From Chrysoporthe austroafricana (Eukaryota > Ascomycota > Sordariomycetes > Diaporthales > Cryphonectriaceae): 64,000 nucleotides of DNA. The stretch spans positions 2,728,001 through 2,792,000 of the forward strand of contig JYIP02000005.1 of the NCBI GenBank assembly GCA_001051155.2, read 5' to 3'. The position numbers were made by a program, and so were the translations under genes. Shown here piece after piece: positions 21,792 through 32,219 of this stretch (position 1 is the stretch's first letter; every line of letters begins with the position of its first letter). The notes beneath the pieces were generated by a model. The model did no database searches. It was not told the origin of the DNA and was given only the letters and a program-made list of their open reading frames with translations.

Positions 21792-22872
21792 TCTCATGAT
21801 GTCGCCGAGCGAGAGTTACTGAAGGCGAAGAGAAAATATGACGACCGTGGGCAGCCGATCACCGCAAGTTGCGGTGTTCGTAGATACTGTTGATATCTCG
21901 ATGACTCTGGAGCCTCGACGGAGCCCGTGTCCTACAAGTCCGTCGTCGAGCTCTTGGATGAGCATATTTTGATTAGTCCACGGGGAAGACGAAGCCCGTG
22001 GGAGGAGACTCAATGTTCTGACCTGCCTGTGGAATAGGAGTTTCAAGCACTGTACGGTATTTTGGTCTATTCGAAACGGTACTGGAGATAATATGAGTTT
22101 ACGCACTATAGGTAATGTTCGCTCGTGACGTTGAGTGCGCACTCCAGCCAACGTCTCTCCCTGCCATGGCTGTGAAGCAACGGCCGGCTCGCTGCGGGTT
22201 GATGGATCGTACGGCATCTTCAATAAATGTTTGGATCCCAGAGAACGTTGATCAGACGGTTACCCATTGATAAATAATTCGTGTTAAGAGACGAAAGGGC
22301 AGCGGCTATGTTGCGTACAAGTATACTGGATAGCGTGGAACAATGCGAATGGGTCGGCGCGTTTGTAAGGAAACTCGCTCTATAATTGTGCTCGAGGCTT
22401 GATCCTCCGAACATCAATTTGATGCGTCACGAGCCGGCCTCAAAACTAATGGCTATGCCCGTGTCCGAGTGTCCCGTGTACGTACTTAATGAAAAGTAGG
22501 TGTGCCGCAGTCCACTGCTGCAGCGCGATGTGCAGAGCAGCCATGACCTCACATTGCGGCCCAGCGCCCGTGGTCGACCCCTGCATCTCCTTTCCCTGGT
22601 GGGGCCTCCGCGTTGTGACTGGGCAGCAAGCACTGACGAGCTCCTGCCGCCGACGGGCCATGGCCACTTCGAACAGTCAACTGTAGATGCAGCTCCTCCT
22701 TCATCACGGTTGACACTTGCTCAGCCCCCTTTCGAGCTGCGCACTTCAAATATCGTCCGCGACATCCGACGAACCCGCCAGTCTTTTCGCAGCCGTCTCC
22801 TCCCTTTTCCTATTCCAGCACTGCAACAATCCTCGCCTCAACTGATGTCCTGCGCTCCTTAGGATCGACATC
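21792..22872. promoter_or_regulatory. 5' flank of the Abp1 gene, no gene seen
   Basis: About 1.1 kb between two plus-strand genes. ORFs lack conserved features and overlap on both strands. The right end (22.70-22.87 kb) is C/T-rich, as in fungal core promoters and 5' UTRs. Confidence 0.5.
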
Positions 22873-25344
22873 ATGGCATCGCTCAACTTGTCCACCAACG
22901 GACCCTCCATTAAGAGCTCCTACGAGGGAGTCGTCCACCGCGAGCTCCGCAAGTCCGACTCGCCGACCTACGGACAATGGGCCCTCTTCACGGTCCAGGC
23001 TCCCTTGATGAACGCTTTCCAGAGCGGAGGGGCACAAGAAAGCGTCCTCAAGGTTGAGACAAAGGGAGGTGAGCATTGACCATTCTCCAGGCCCGCGGCA
23101 TCGTCGCCGTGCTGACAGGCTGTTCGCGTCAGAGGGCGAGCTCGCCGACTTGATCGAGGACTTCAACGAAGGTCGCATTCAGTTTGCATTTGTCAAAGTC
23201 AGAGACCCCAATTCCGCTCTCCCCAAGAACGTCCTCATTGCCTGGTGCGGAGGCGGTGTTCCTGAGCGCACCAAGGGCTACTTCACAAGTCACACAGCAG
23301 CCATCGCCAAAGTCCTCCATGGCTACCACGTCCAGATCACCGCAAGATCAGACGTCGACCTTGAACCAGCCAGCATCATACAAAAGGTCTCAGATGCCTC
23401 CGGGGCCAAGTACACTGCTGGCGGCTCGGCACCGATGCCTGCGCCTGCGCCCGCGCCTCCTGTCGCCAAGAAGCCTGTCTTCACTCCCACCGCATCGAGA
23501 GGCGGAAGCTCCTTTAACCCTCTGGTCGCCGCGCGAAACCGAAAGGACGAGAATGTGGACGCAGACGGATGGGGCGCCGATGCGCCGCCAGTGACTCGGA
23601 CGCAGATTGAGAAGGTCGAGTCGGCCTACAAACCTACCAAGGTGAACATTGCAGAACTGGCCAAGAACCAAGAGCCGTCCAGGTTCAACGGATCAAGCAG
23701 ACAGGATAACACTCCTAGCGATGTTGTCAAGGGCGGCTACCAACCAGTAGGCAAGGTGGACATTGCAGCCCTGCGGGCCGCTGCGAAGGACAAAGAAGAC
23801 CTCAGGCCAACTCCAGTGAAGGGGTCATATGAGCCTGTTGGTAAGGTTGATATCGCGGCTATTCGAGCCAGAGCGCAGAAACCTGCTGAGCCTGCGGAGG
23901 AGGAGGCGCCACGTCCCTCGCTTGCTGAGAGAAGCGCAGCTTTCAGTCAGCCTGCGCAGTCAGAGCGCCTGACCTCTTTGCCGAAGCCCAAGGTTGCAAA
24001 CAAGTTTGGTGGAGCAAGCACATTCACTGGCACCAAAGCCCCAACTCCCGGTGGACTTGGATTTGGTGCGCCCGCCACTCCATCTGCCGCTCCCGTTGGC
24101 GCGGCCAGCCGTACATTCGCGGACCAAGGAGGGAAAACCCCCGCTCAGTTGTGGGCGGAGAAGAAGGCGAGGGAGAGGGGTGCATCGGGTTCAGGCGCGA
24201 CCATCCAGCCCCCTATGGCCTTTCCAGTGGCTGCTCAAAAGAGTGGGAGCGAATGGAAGAGTGGCTACTCAGGCAAGAGCTGGGCTCCTGTCCAGACAGG
24301 GGAGTACGGTCGAGGCATCACGGGTCAGAGGACTGGTGACAACGGGGAGACAGCCAGCGAAGAGCAACCGTCATCGCCATCTGGCGGCGTTTCTGCTCTA
24401 AGAGATCGGTTCAAAGCCGCCCCTCCCATGGGCGCAGCCGCACCAGCGATTCCAAGGGCTGGTACAGGTGCCAGTGACGATGCTCCTCCTCCCCCCGCTG
24501 ATTCCAGTCGCCCAACGGGTGGTTTCGCATTGCCAGGCTTGCCATCCCGCCCCGCTGCCGACAACCAGGAAGAACAGGACGAGGAGCCTGAGCCTGAGCC
24601 TGAGCCTGAGCGCGAGTCCTCACCCATTCGAGTTGCGGTTCCCGTCCCACGTGTCCCTGAGCCTGAGATCGAACCGGTTCCCCAGCAACTTCCTGAGCGC
24701 CCTGTTCCAGTTCCTGAGGAGATTCCTGCGGAGGAGGAGCTGCCGGAAGAGCAAGAAACACATGACCTCGCCCGAGGTGCTGCGACCGCTGTAGCAGAAG
24801 AGTCCTTTAGCCATAGCCAGGTTCAGGAAAGCCAAGCAGCTGCCTCTGGTGGAAAGCGGGCGATAATTGAGTACGACTACGAAAAGGCGGAGGACAACGA
24901 GATTGAGCTTAAGGAAGGTGAGTATGTCACGGACATCGAGATGGTCGACGAAGACTGGTGGATGGGCACGAACTCGCAGGGTGAGAGTGGTCTATTCCCC
25001 AGCAACTATGTCACTCTGGTGGAGGATGACGGCGCGGGTGCTGCTCAAGCTGCTGTGCCCCCTCCACCCCCGGCTGCTGTACCAGAGCCCGAGCCCGAGC
25101 CTGCTGCAGGTGCAGGGGCGACCGCAACTGCGTTGTTCGACTACGAAGCCGCCGAGGACAATGGTAAGTTTTGAATCGATTTTTTCAATAGTGAGCATTT
25201 GAGCTAACGGGCCCCGTAGAATTGGGCTTTGCCGAAGGCGATAAGATCACGAACCTAGAGTTCCCTGATGAGGACTGGTGGTTTGGACACCATGGTGGGA
25301 ATTCTGGTCTCTTCCCAGCTAACTATGTCCAACTGGATTCTTGA
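22873..25344 (+). CDS. ABP1: Actin-binding protein 1 (drebrin-like, ADF-H plus two SH3)
   Basis: Cortical actin-patch protein that binds F-actin and Arp2/3 and recruits endocytic proteins through SH3 domains. Three exons: 22873-23068, 23133-25163 and 25220-25344; 783 residues. For intron 1 (GTGAGC) the acceptor at GTCAG (23132) was chosen because it keeps the frame and gives VETKGEGELADLIEDFNEG. The upstream CAG at 23118 breaks phase. Residues 1 to about 140 are an ADF-homology domain. A Pro/Ala-rich middle holds three related GxYxPVGKVDIAALRA-type motifs and an acidic Pro-Glu repeat. Two SH3 domains follow (about 610-665, with EDWWMGT and GLFPSNYV; about 728-783, with EDWWFGH and GLFPANYV). 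The last intron splits the second SH3 domain. Two SH3 domains instead of the single one in yeast is common in filamentous fungi. Confidence 0.93.
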
Positions 25345-25762
25345 GCTCTGTGTGGAGTAATGGACAATACAAATGACCACGCAGTCTGACCTAATCCAAG
25401 GGTGACTTTAATATTGAAATCCACATAGCCATAACACACTGCTTCGTATCCTTATTCCGCGTGCCCTCTGCCTCAAAACCAGAATGTTCGTTGCAACCGC
25501 AATCAAGGTACGGTCATCATCTGAGATGTAATCCATGTTCTGCAACCCTCGAGGTTGTCTTTTCCCCTTTCTTTTCCTTATTCTCCAATATTGCGAGCAA
25601 GGGTCGTTCTTCTAAGAACTCGCTTCCAGAAACCTACGTTTTGTTCTTGTTCTACATGCATCTCGACCCAGTTCACCTCAAGGCTTCCTGAATCTCTCAA
25701 GCTTCCTGCGCTGTAATGCCTTCGCGCTCGTTTGACGTCAAAGCTTCTTGTGTCATCACGCC
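25345..25762. other. Convergent 3' gap
   Basis: About 420 nt between the stop codons of Abp1 (+) and the multi-TM gene (-). It holds both 3' UTRs; no gene seen. Confidence 0.6.
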
Positions 25763-27613
25763 TTACCCCAGATATGGCACGTTTGACGTCCAGGTCGTGA
25801 GAAATGATTTTGGCGGCAGAAAGTACAAAGAACGATACACTTCCATAAGGAGGAATGTACGCGAAAAAAAGAGCATGGGAAACAGAAGCGAATACAGTGT
25901 TGCGACGAGTTTTTGAGAAGTCCTCCAACTAATGTACTTGCGTGACACCGCGATGCACCAGCCAAGGACAGCTACAGCCGGTGGTCCTGTTGAGGTGACA
26001 AGAGCTGAAGCCCTCCACAGCCACAATTCGGCCGTGGTTGGGAATGGAAAGCTCCACTGCAGCAAGTGAAGACCGCCGAAGACCACGCCGCTTGCAAGTG
26101 AGCCTGCTGTCCATAGCGTTATCGCCCGGTGCCAGGCGTCGACGCCGTGCACCAACGGGAAGCTCGTATTGGCGAAGCGCCCACGCCTCCCATGAGAAGG
26201 CATGAGAACGGACAAATTGTGCACCTCGTCCTGTGTGGGCAGTCGTGCCGAGGGCAGGTAGTACGGCGTCTCGATGTCCTTCGGTTTGAACCAATTCATC
26301 AGGTAGATAAACAACGCAAGGACTGAGAACGCCAGCACCATAGTTTCCAGCGGGCTAGACGGCAAATCTGCCACCTTCCGGGAGATAAGATCGACCATCA
26401 GTCTCAGAACCTGCCAGATGGCAGCCAGCTTAACCAATGTATCGCTCTTGTCCCGATCGCGGATTATCTCCTCCGCAACTAGGGGTAGCTTATCGAGCAG
26501 CCCGGTCCTCCGCGCCTCCAGCATCTGCGCGGCGCTCAGCGGGATGGCGTCGCCCTCGAGCGTGATCAGGTTTCTCACCAAGGTCATCTTATCATGGCCC
26601 GACGGCAGCCAAAATTCCCCCGCCGAGGAAATCACGTCGCGAATGACCGCCTGGGCCATCGCCGCGAGCTGCGTGTGTGACCGCCACATCACGGTCCCGT
26701 ACCGCGCCGTCGCGACTGCCATCACGCGCTCGCTTATTGTGCGCATGTGGTCTTCGGGGGAAAGATCGCCGCCGAGATATGAGTCCAGGATTTCAAGTTG
26801 GCGGACAACCCAGCCTGCTTTCCGGACTGCAGAGCTGAGCGCGGGTGGCGCTGGGGCTGGGGACGCGGATGACTCCCGAGAAGTGGTGGAGTCTGTTGAG
26901 GATGAGGACGAGCGGGATAGAACCGGGGGCGGCGATGTTCTCCGTGGAGAGCCCAGTCCTGCTTCGACATCTGCAGGAGATGAGCTCTCTTGGCTCTGCC
27001 GATGATTTGAGGAAACTTGGCTTCGTCCATCTTCAGAAGTGTTCAACTGGATCGGCGACAGCAGGGCCAGAGGAACCTCAGAGAGAGACGGTGGGTTGTC
27101 CACGGCCTGCTCCTCGGGCTCGGCATCGGATGACTTATCACTAGGTTGTGGAAAGGTGAGGATGAAGCCGCCCATGTCCGCCAGGCACGTGTGGTAACGC
27201 GTCCAGGGGACATCGTCTTCATGCGCGAGCTCGAGGAGCTGGGGCGTGTGAACGAGGCACGACCACAGATCCGTGACGGCCTTGCCAACCAAAATCTCGG
27301 GGACCAGCAGCGTGATCGCCATCCATCGCAGCTTGGCACAGGTGCCTTTGAGCCCCTTGCGGAACTTCTGAAGCCGCGTCTTGGGCACGGTGTGAAGGGG
27401 GACATTGAGGCGGAGGACGGACCACTGTGCCCACGTTAGTAGACATCGAACTTGAGGACTTCTTGCGCGCGTTGGGATGGATAAACCTACGGTGCAAAGA
27501 ATGAGAATGGACAGGCTATTGGTCAGGATATCGAGCGTGTCGCGCGTGTTGGCAGAGTTGACCCAGCCCGGGCTGCTATCTGGAATCGTACAGTTCGAAT
27601 TGAACACGATCAT
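25763..27613 (-). CDS. Multi-spanning membrane protein of an uncharacterised fungal family
   Basis: Fungal integral membrane protein, probably plasma or vacuolar membrane; no reaction can be assigned. Coding exons 27613-27491 and 27424-25763. The 66-nt intron (GTAGGT...GGGCACAG) is a multiple of three without a stop, so the frame reads straight through it. Splicing restores LILCTWSVLRLNVP, the conserved opening of the family. The start was taken at 27613 (MIVFNSNCTIP); an in-frame ATG at 27757 adds 48 non-conserved residues. The segment after the first TM reads RKLRWM-like, then a long acidic/serine-rich loop (about residues 185-310 of the unspliced frame), then a VRKAGWVVRQLE amphipathic region and four to five further hydrophobic segments (VLAFSVLALFIYLMNWF; ALVTSTGPPAVAVLGWC; LLFPMLFFSRTFLLMEV), with a NVPYLG C-terminus. 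Confidence 0.8.
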   Translation of the reverse strand: MIVFNSNCTIPDSSPGWVNSANTRDTLDILTNSLSILILCTVGLSIPTRARSPQVRCLLTWAQWSVLRLNVPLHTVPKTRLQKFRKGLKGTCAKLRWMAITLLVPEILVGKAVTDLWSCLVHTPQLLELAHEDDVPWTRYHTCLADMGGFILTFPQPSDKSSDAEPEEQAVDNPPSLSEVPLALLSPIQLNTSEDGRSQVSSNHRQSQESSSPADVEAGLGSPRRTSPPPVLSRSSSSSTDSTTSRESSASPAPAPPALSSAVRKAGWVVRQLEILDSYLGGDLSPEDHMRTISERVMAVATARYGTVMWRSHTQLAAMAQAVIRDVISSAGEFWLPSGHDKMTLVRNLITLEGDAIPLSAAQMLEARRTGLLDKLPLVAEEIIRDRDKSDTLVKLAAIWQVLRLMVDLISRKVADLPSSPLETMVLAFSVLALFIYLMNWFKPKDIETPYYLPSARLPTQDEVHNLSVLMPSHGRRGRFANTSFPLVHGVDAWHRAITLWTAGSLASGVVFGGLHLLQWSFPFPTTAELWLWRASALVTSTGPPAVAVLGWCIAVSRKYISWRTSQKLVATLYSLLFPMLFFSRTFLLMEVYRSLYFLPPKSFLTTWTSNVPYLG

Positions 27614-28543
27614 CGTCAGACCCAGGTGCCGATGGCAGCGTCGGTGTCTCACATGCAGCGAGAAGATATCGTGATGCAGCACGATTGACGAGAGATCAGG
27701 TCGCCCACCCCATACGTTCCATCCACCTGGCCGCCTCTCGGGCGTGCAAAGCCTCACTCTTTATACACCCAACGTGCATCTCAGCGCCTCAAAACTGGCA
27801 GGGGTGTTATACCAACGGTATGGGTCCGTACACAACGTCGGCGCTTAGCCATGTGCGCCACGAAAACCTTGGAAAGCTCCTCGCACACATGATCAGATGT
27901 TTGTTCGAATCATCGAGACCCTGAGCTCGCAGATGTCTGATCTGCCAGAACGCAAGACCTTTTTTCATGGTGTTGTTGGCTGTTTCGTGATGGAACCTTA
28001 AGCACTCAATATCATGAATACCCCAACACGCCCAGTAGGCCTGATGGTACACGCTGGAATGGGTAGACAAGACCGCATTGCCACAGTTGGTCCGGGCACC
28101 GCGACCCCTGAATGTCATGTGTAAAAAGTCTGTAATATTCGAGTTCCGAAATGTTTGGATTGCCAAGATTCCCAGCCCGAGCAGAGGCGCGCACCAGCTC
28201 GTAGAAAAATAAATGTGCGAAGGAAGGAAGAGAAGAAGCAAGGAAGGAAAATGAAAAGAGAAAAAAAAGAAGAAGAAAAGAAAAAAAAAAGGATTCGCCT
28301 GATACACAAACCGCTTAATCCCATCGTGCCTTCCACCCTCACGACCCTTCACGCACATCCACGGACTTAAGCGCCGTCATGACCCTCAGCCCCACAACGG
28401 CCCCATTGCAGCTCGCCTCGCCTGTACTATCGCCGCTTACCTGCTGTAGCGCGTGTAGTTACGTTCGTACCTGGCCTAGCACGGCCCGAACCTCCCCCGT
28501 ACAACACTATACCCACATACCGTAATTGCTTGCTATCCGGATA
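27614..28543. promoter_or_regulatory. 5' flank of the multi-TM gene, with a purine tract
   Basis: Intergenic. A plus-strand purine-rich tract of about 75 nt (GAAGGAAGG...AAAAGAAGAAG...) at 28216-28291 is the notable feature. On the gene's own strand it reads as a C/T-rich tract, as often found in fungal promoters and 5' UTRs. No gene supported. Confidence 0.5.
28216..28291. repeat. Purine (GA/A) low-complexity tract
   Basis: Nearly uninterrupted A/G sequence with short GAAG and AAG runs. Low complexity; a possible promoter CT-box read on the minus strand. Confidence 0.75.
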
Positions 28544-29063
28544 TCAGGAGCAGCTTCGGCGAGCAGCGGTGCCAGCTTGCTGCATGCCGGCGGCCATAGC
28601 AGAGGCGGCGGCACCAGGGTGAGACATGTTGATAAGGTACTTGACAACGTGCTCGGTGGCGGAGATAATCACAGCCCAGGACTCCGGGGTTTCGTGGCCG
28701 CGGTTGCGAGTGGCGGCAGCGACGCAAGCACTTATTTGTATTAGAGCAAATGTCAACAATAAGAGTGCGGAAGACTTCCGGGTCATCTTTCGATGTGTCG
28801 TACGGTGGTGGAGGGGCAGAGACCTTCGGCTTTTGTTGGGTTTCGTCATCGTGGGAGGTCGCATCTCTGGTAGACTCCGTAGCTTCGAGTTGGACTTGAC
28901 ACCCCAGGATATCTTCATCTTTGCGCCCCAGGGTGCCCTCGTCTCTATACGTCTGGGCACCTTCATCTTTGCGCGCCGGGGTGTCTTTGCTTTTGCACAA
29001 CGGAGTGCCTCGGCGCATGCGCTGTGTCGCACGTCTAAGCCAGGGTCGGAACTGCCGCGGCAT
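28544..29063 (-). CDS. Candidate small gene, unknown (low confidence)
   Basis: Two minus-strand frames look coding in succession. From 29063 the first frame carries a degenerate nine-residue repeat (RKDEGAQTY, RDEGTLG, RKDEDILG) followed by KPKVSAPPPPY. A different frame then reads ACVAAATRNRGHETPESW, AVIISATEHVVKYLINM and SHPGAAASAMAAGMQQAG to a TGA at 28544. They can be joined in phase by a 73-nt GT-AG interval with donor GTACGA, a CTCTAATAC branch-like site and an AATAAG acceptor. Neither splice site is strong. I do not recognise the family. The second part has clear amphipathic-helix character. It could be a real small gene, a decayed one, or chance. Confidence 0.35.
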
Positions 29064-30105
29064 CCTGCTGGAGGGATCGGACCAGACCTATGTTAGCAAA
29101 GAGGGGGCAGCGATGGAGGCAGGAGGTTGGCTCATGGGCAAGCGTGGCCTCTTATAGCTGCGCAAGCGCACTGCAAAATCGAGGCTGGAAAATTCCCTGC
29201 GAGTCCAAGTTCCTAATAGCGTGAAGCGGCGCTGGTATCAATATTGGCCAAAGCTGCCAACTAGGTTCGCGCCGTCGCTTGTCATTGCCAAACGGGAGGA
29301 ACGAGTGTATCGGGAGGAGACATGCACTTCCTCGAGATCCCTAATTTCCATTTCTAGAAACATCAGCTTCAACTTTATCGCAGCCCCGCTGCTCCCACCT
29401 TCAAAACTGCATACATTGCATCATCCATGTTCCGCCCGCTTCTAGTTCCTAGAGCCCAGACCTCAGTCGTATATCTGTGTTTTGTCCTGCTGTTGCTTCA
29501 CGAAACATCGTCTTCCTCCTGACCTGAACACTCTCTGTCCTGGAAAAATGAAAACTCATATATTAGACTAGGCACGCTCCCAAACCTGACACATTCGTTC
29601 ATTCAATGCTTTCTCTGGCGTGCTTCCAATGTACTCTGGCCATGAAACATTGGGGATACTGGAAAGTAATCGAAACAATAAGTTACACCCCGCCACCTAC
29701 CAACTCTGTTCACCGAGCTGTCTTGCAAAAAAACATGTCCTGACGACTCCTCCAAGCGCCAGTCTTCTTCTTCTTTTTCTCCTGGTCCACATGTTTCCAG
29801 GTATGACGAAGTGCCTCTTTGCCTGAGTCTTCACTGAGAACCGACGACGAGATTCCTGTATTCTGGCTCCGATCCTCCAGAGAAATAGACTGAGTCAACC
29901 TCGGAGGTTGACACTGGCGAGACCATAACTACCGGAAGAAGCACCATTCATTTAGTCCCGTTGTTCTAGCAAACTTAAACGGGTAGCATAGGACAGGGAT
30001 ATATTATTCCGAACTGGATCCGATCCGTTCCCCTCCCCTCTCTTTTGAAGACAGGGAAAGACCGGCCACGTATTGTTGAGCTGACTTTTTATAGGCAAGA
30101 GCAAG

Positions 30106-30190
30106 AATGACAACAACAACAACGAGGACGACGAACGACGAACGACGAACGACGATGACGATGGAGACGGTGACGATGGGGGCGGCGGTG
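30106..30190. repeat. CAA / GAACGAC / GACGATG microsatellite
   Basis: Successive short tandem units: CAA x4, then GAACGAC about three times, then GACGATG-like units. Imperfect simple repeat. Confidence 0.8.
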
Positions 30191-30440
30191 GAGGCGGAGT
30201 CTGTGGCTTTTTCGAGCCTCAAGGCCACCTGGGTCGAGGCCGGTTTTGGCGTGGCGGGTGTCCTGGCGACGCTGTTCAGCGTCGGCATGTCCATTTTCTT
30301 GGCCCAGAGAGGCCGGGACCCAGCTCTCGGGCCCGGACAAGGCTGTGGTCGTGGCCGGTCGCCGCGCCGAGGCGGCCGAGCAGGCGATCGGCGACGCGGC
30401 GAGCGACGGGATAGAGAAGGCGTGCACGCTAGTGCGCTAG
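30107..30440 (+). other. Possible small, frameshifted membrane-protein ORF (weak)
   Basis: One plus-strand frame from 30107 reads through Thr/Arg repeats into FSSLKATWVEAGFGVAG and then VLATLFSVGMSIFLAQR, a credible amphiphilic plus membrane segment. The next plausible sequence, SGPDKAVVVAGRRAEAAEQA and DGIEKACTLVR ending at a TAG at 30438-30440, is in another frame, with no GT-AG pair to connect them. It could be a decayed gene, a sequencing indel or chance in GC-rich repeats. Confidence 0.2.
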
Positions 30441-30533
30441 CGTGTGGTGTCACCGGAGGGAGGGGAGGCGGAGGATAGGAGGGCGAGGGGGGGGATCGGG
30501 TGAAGACGGAGGCGGCCGGGAAGGAAAGGGCGG

Positions 30534-30561
30534 GAGGAGGAGGAGGAGGAGGAGGAGGAGG
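30534..30561. repeat. (AGG)n microsatellite
   Basis: About nine tandem AGG units on the plus strand, followed by T-rich and CT-rich simple sequence to about 30640. Confidence 0.85.
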
Positions 30562-30861
30562 GCCGTGAGGGCATCGAGTTTTTTGTTCTTTTTTGTTTTT
30601 CTTTTTCTCTTCCCCTCTCTCTCTCTCTTGTGTGTGTGTCTTTAAGATGGTCATGCTCTCGATATTAGCGAGACGTATGTCTTTAGAAGTGGATGTAGAA
30701 GGCAACACACGGATTGAGTTGGAGGACCGAGACAGCTATCATATCCATTCCAGAAACATCGGTACGTCCATCACCCACCATTCTCCACGTACATTGCCCT
30801 ACAAACAGTCGCGCTGAATAGGTCCGTTTACGGGGGCACCAGACCTTTCAAGCTGGAACAC

Positions 30862-32219
30862 CTAATCAACAACACCGATACCAGCTTCAGCTATGACATA
30901 CTCTTGCACCCACTGGTACGTCTCGGCCGACGCAATTGTCTTCCCTTCGAAATCTGAAAAGAAGCTCGTGGTAGAGCTGGAGAACGTGCCGGAGCTGCCG
31001 AATCCGTTGATCTGGCAGGCTCGGCCCAGATACGCAGTGCAAGCCTGGTTAGCCGTCGTCGAAGGCGAGGTGAAGTACTGACCCTCGGTTCCGGTGTCCA
31101 AGATCGTTGGCACATTCTGGAAAACACTACCTTCGACGAGGACATAGCCTCCGGCGCCGATTTCGAAGGCATGACCGTTAGAATCATAGTCGTACCAGTA
31201 ATTGTTGACAGCGTGCAGAAGCGTGTTGCCTTCGACCTTGGGCGAGCGTCCCGAGAAGTGGTGGATGTAGTTGCCCTTGAGTGTGACAAGGTCATCAGAC
31301 CCGTCGAAGAAAAGACCCCAGTATGCATAGCTGTCGCAGTTGGGCGAATATGCTACAAAAATAGGGTCAGTTCACGGGAAGAGGCAGGGGAATGAGCCTT
31401 GAGACGGCATGAAAGCTGCTTACAGGTTGTGCCGTCAAAGTTGTTGTACGTGATGCTCACCCGTGCGTCTGCCTGAGTGCCCAGGACAATCTGCTGACGG
31501 CCGATTTGCGAAACCTTAAGTGCAATATGAGTTAGTCTTGTGTCCCATGTGTAGAAGATTGATGAACCGTATTTGGAAGATCATACCGTGACGTGGTCAA
31601 TCCAAACGAGGTCACAGTCATCCAGGGTGATAGCATCACCTCCCCATACGTACTTTGGATTTAGATCGGTGATCTCGATGTTCTGAACGATGACATTGCT
31701 TGCACCGTTGACGATCCTGATACCGCGACCTTTGATCACGCCTGAACTCCCGGACCCGATGAGACTTTTATCACTTGTGATGGTGATTCCGAGCGTGGCA
31801 GCAGGATAGTACTCGACTGTCACCGAGGCTGCGTCTGGTTCGTAGTTTGTGCACCAATTGTCTTGATTGATAGCTTCCTGGCAGGCTGACCCAGTCCCCC
31901 ATGGAGCGCATCCAGTAGCCGTGACCTCTCCCTCGGTATTGGTGAAGTCAAAGGTCTGCTGCAGGACAATGGTCAGGGGCTCACTCGACGACAAGTAGCT
32001 GACGAGCTCGTCGGTAGTCGTCGGATAGACCGTAGATCCCGAGGCACCACCGGTGACGCCGGCAGCAAAGCCTTCCGCAGAGCCCACGACTGCCTCTGTG
32101 GCCCTCTTGCCGAGCTTCACGCGTTCTTCTTGTCTCGCCTGGATCTGCTCGGGAGTGAGAGCCGCGTGGGCGACAGTGGCAGCCAGGGCAGTGCCCAGGA
32201 TAATGGATGGAGACCTCAT
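30862..32219 (-). CDS. Secreted pectin lyase (polysaccharide lyase family 1)
   Basis: Cleaves esterified pectin by beta-elimination outside the cell. Three exons: 32219-31587, 31514-31424 and 31352-30862, with introns GTATGA...CTTAAG (72 nt) and GTAAGC...TGTAG (71 nt); 404 residues. Signal peptide about 1-19 ([19 protein letters not shown]). A short propeptide follows, ending in a KR dibasic site (VKLGKR), and the mature part probably starts at ATEAVVGS. The parallel beta-helix carries family signatures: [39 protein letters not shown], and SGRSPKV with the catalytic-type Arg. Many paired Cys. Resemblance is to Aspergillus-type pectin lyase rather than pectate lyase (no obvious calcium cluster). 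The mature length agrees with the family. Confidence 0.93.

Larger units (their letters stand above)
29064..30861. other. Low-complexity intergenic region with microsatellites
   Basis: No firm gene. Two microsatellite stretches (about 30106-30190 and 30534-30561) lie here. Long ORFs on both strands at 30004-30708 are mostly low-complexity (Pro, Arg or Thr runs). One plus-strand stretch with a TM-like segment is listed separately at low confidence. Confidence 0.45.

Noticed and set aside
23069..23119. Abp1 intron 1 ending at the CAG before GCTGTTCG
   Set aside because: Phase is wrong; the GTCAG at 23132 keeps the frame and the conserved ADF-H sequence.
28626..29096. 156-codon plus-strand ORF
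   Set aside because: It is antisense to the better-structured minus-strand candidate; its sequence is hydrophobic/Arg-rich without motif.
30004..30708. 234-codon minus-strand ORF
   Set aside because: It is mostly poly-Pro, Arg and Ser/Val runs created by the AGG and ACG microsatellites; no non-repetitive coding signal.
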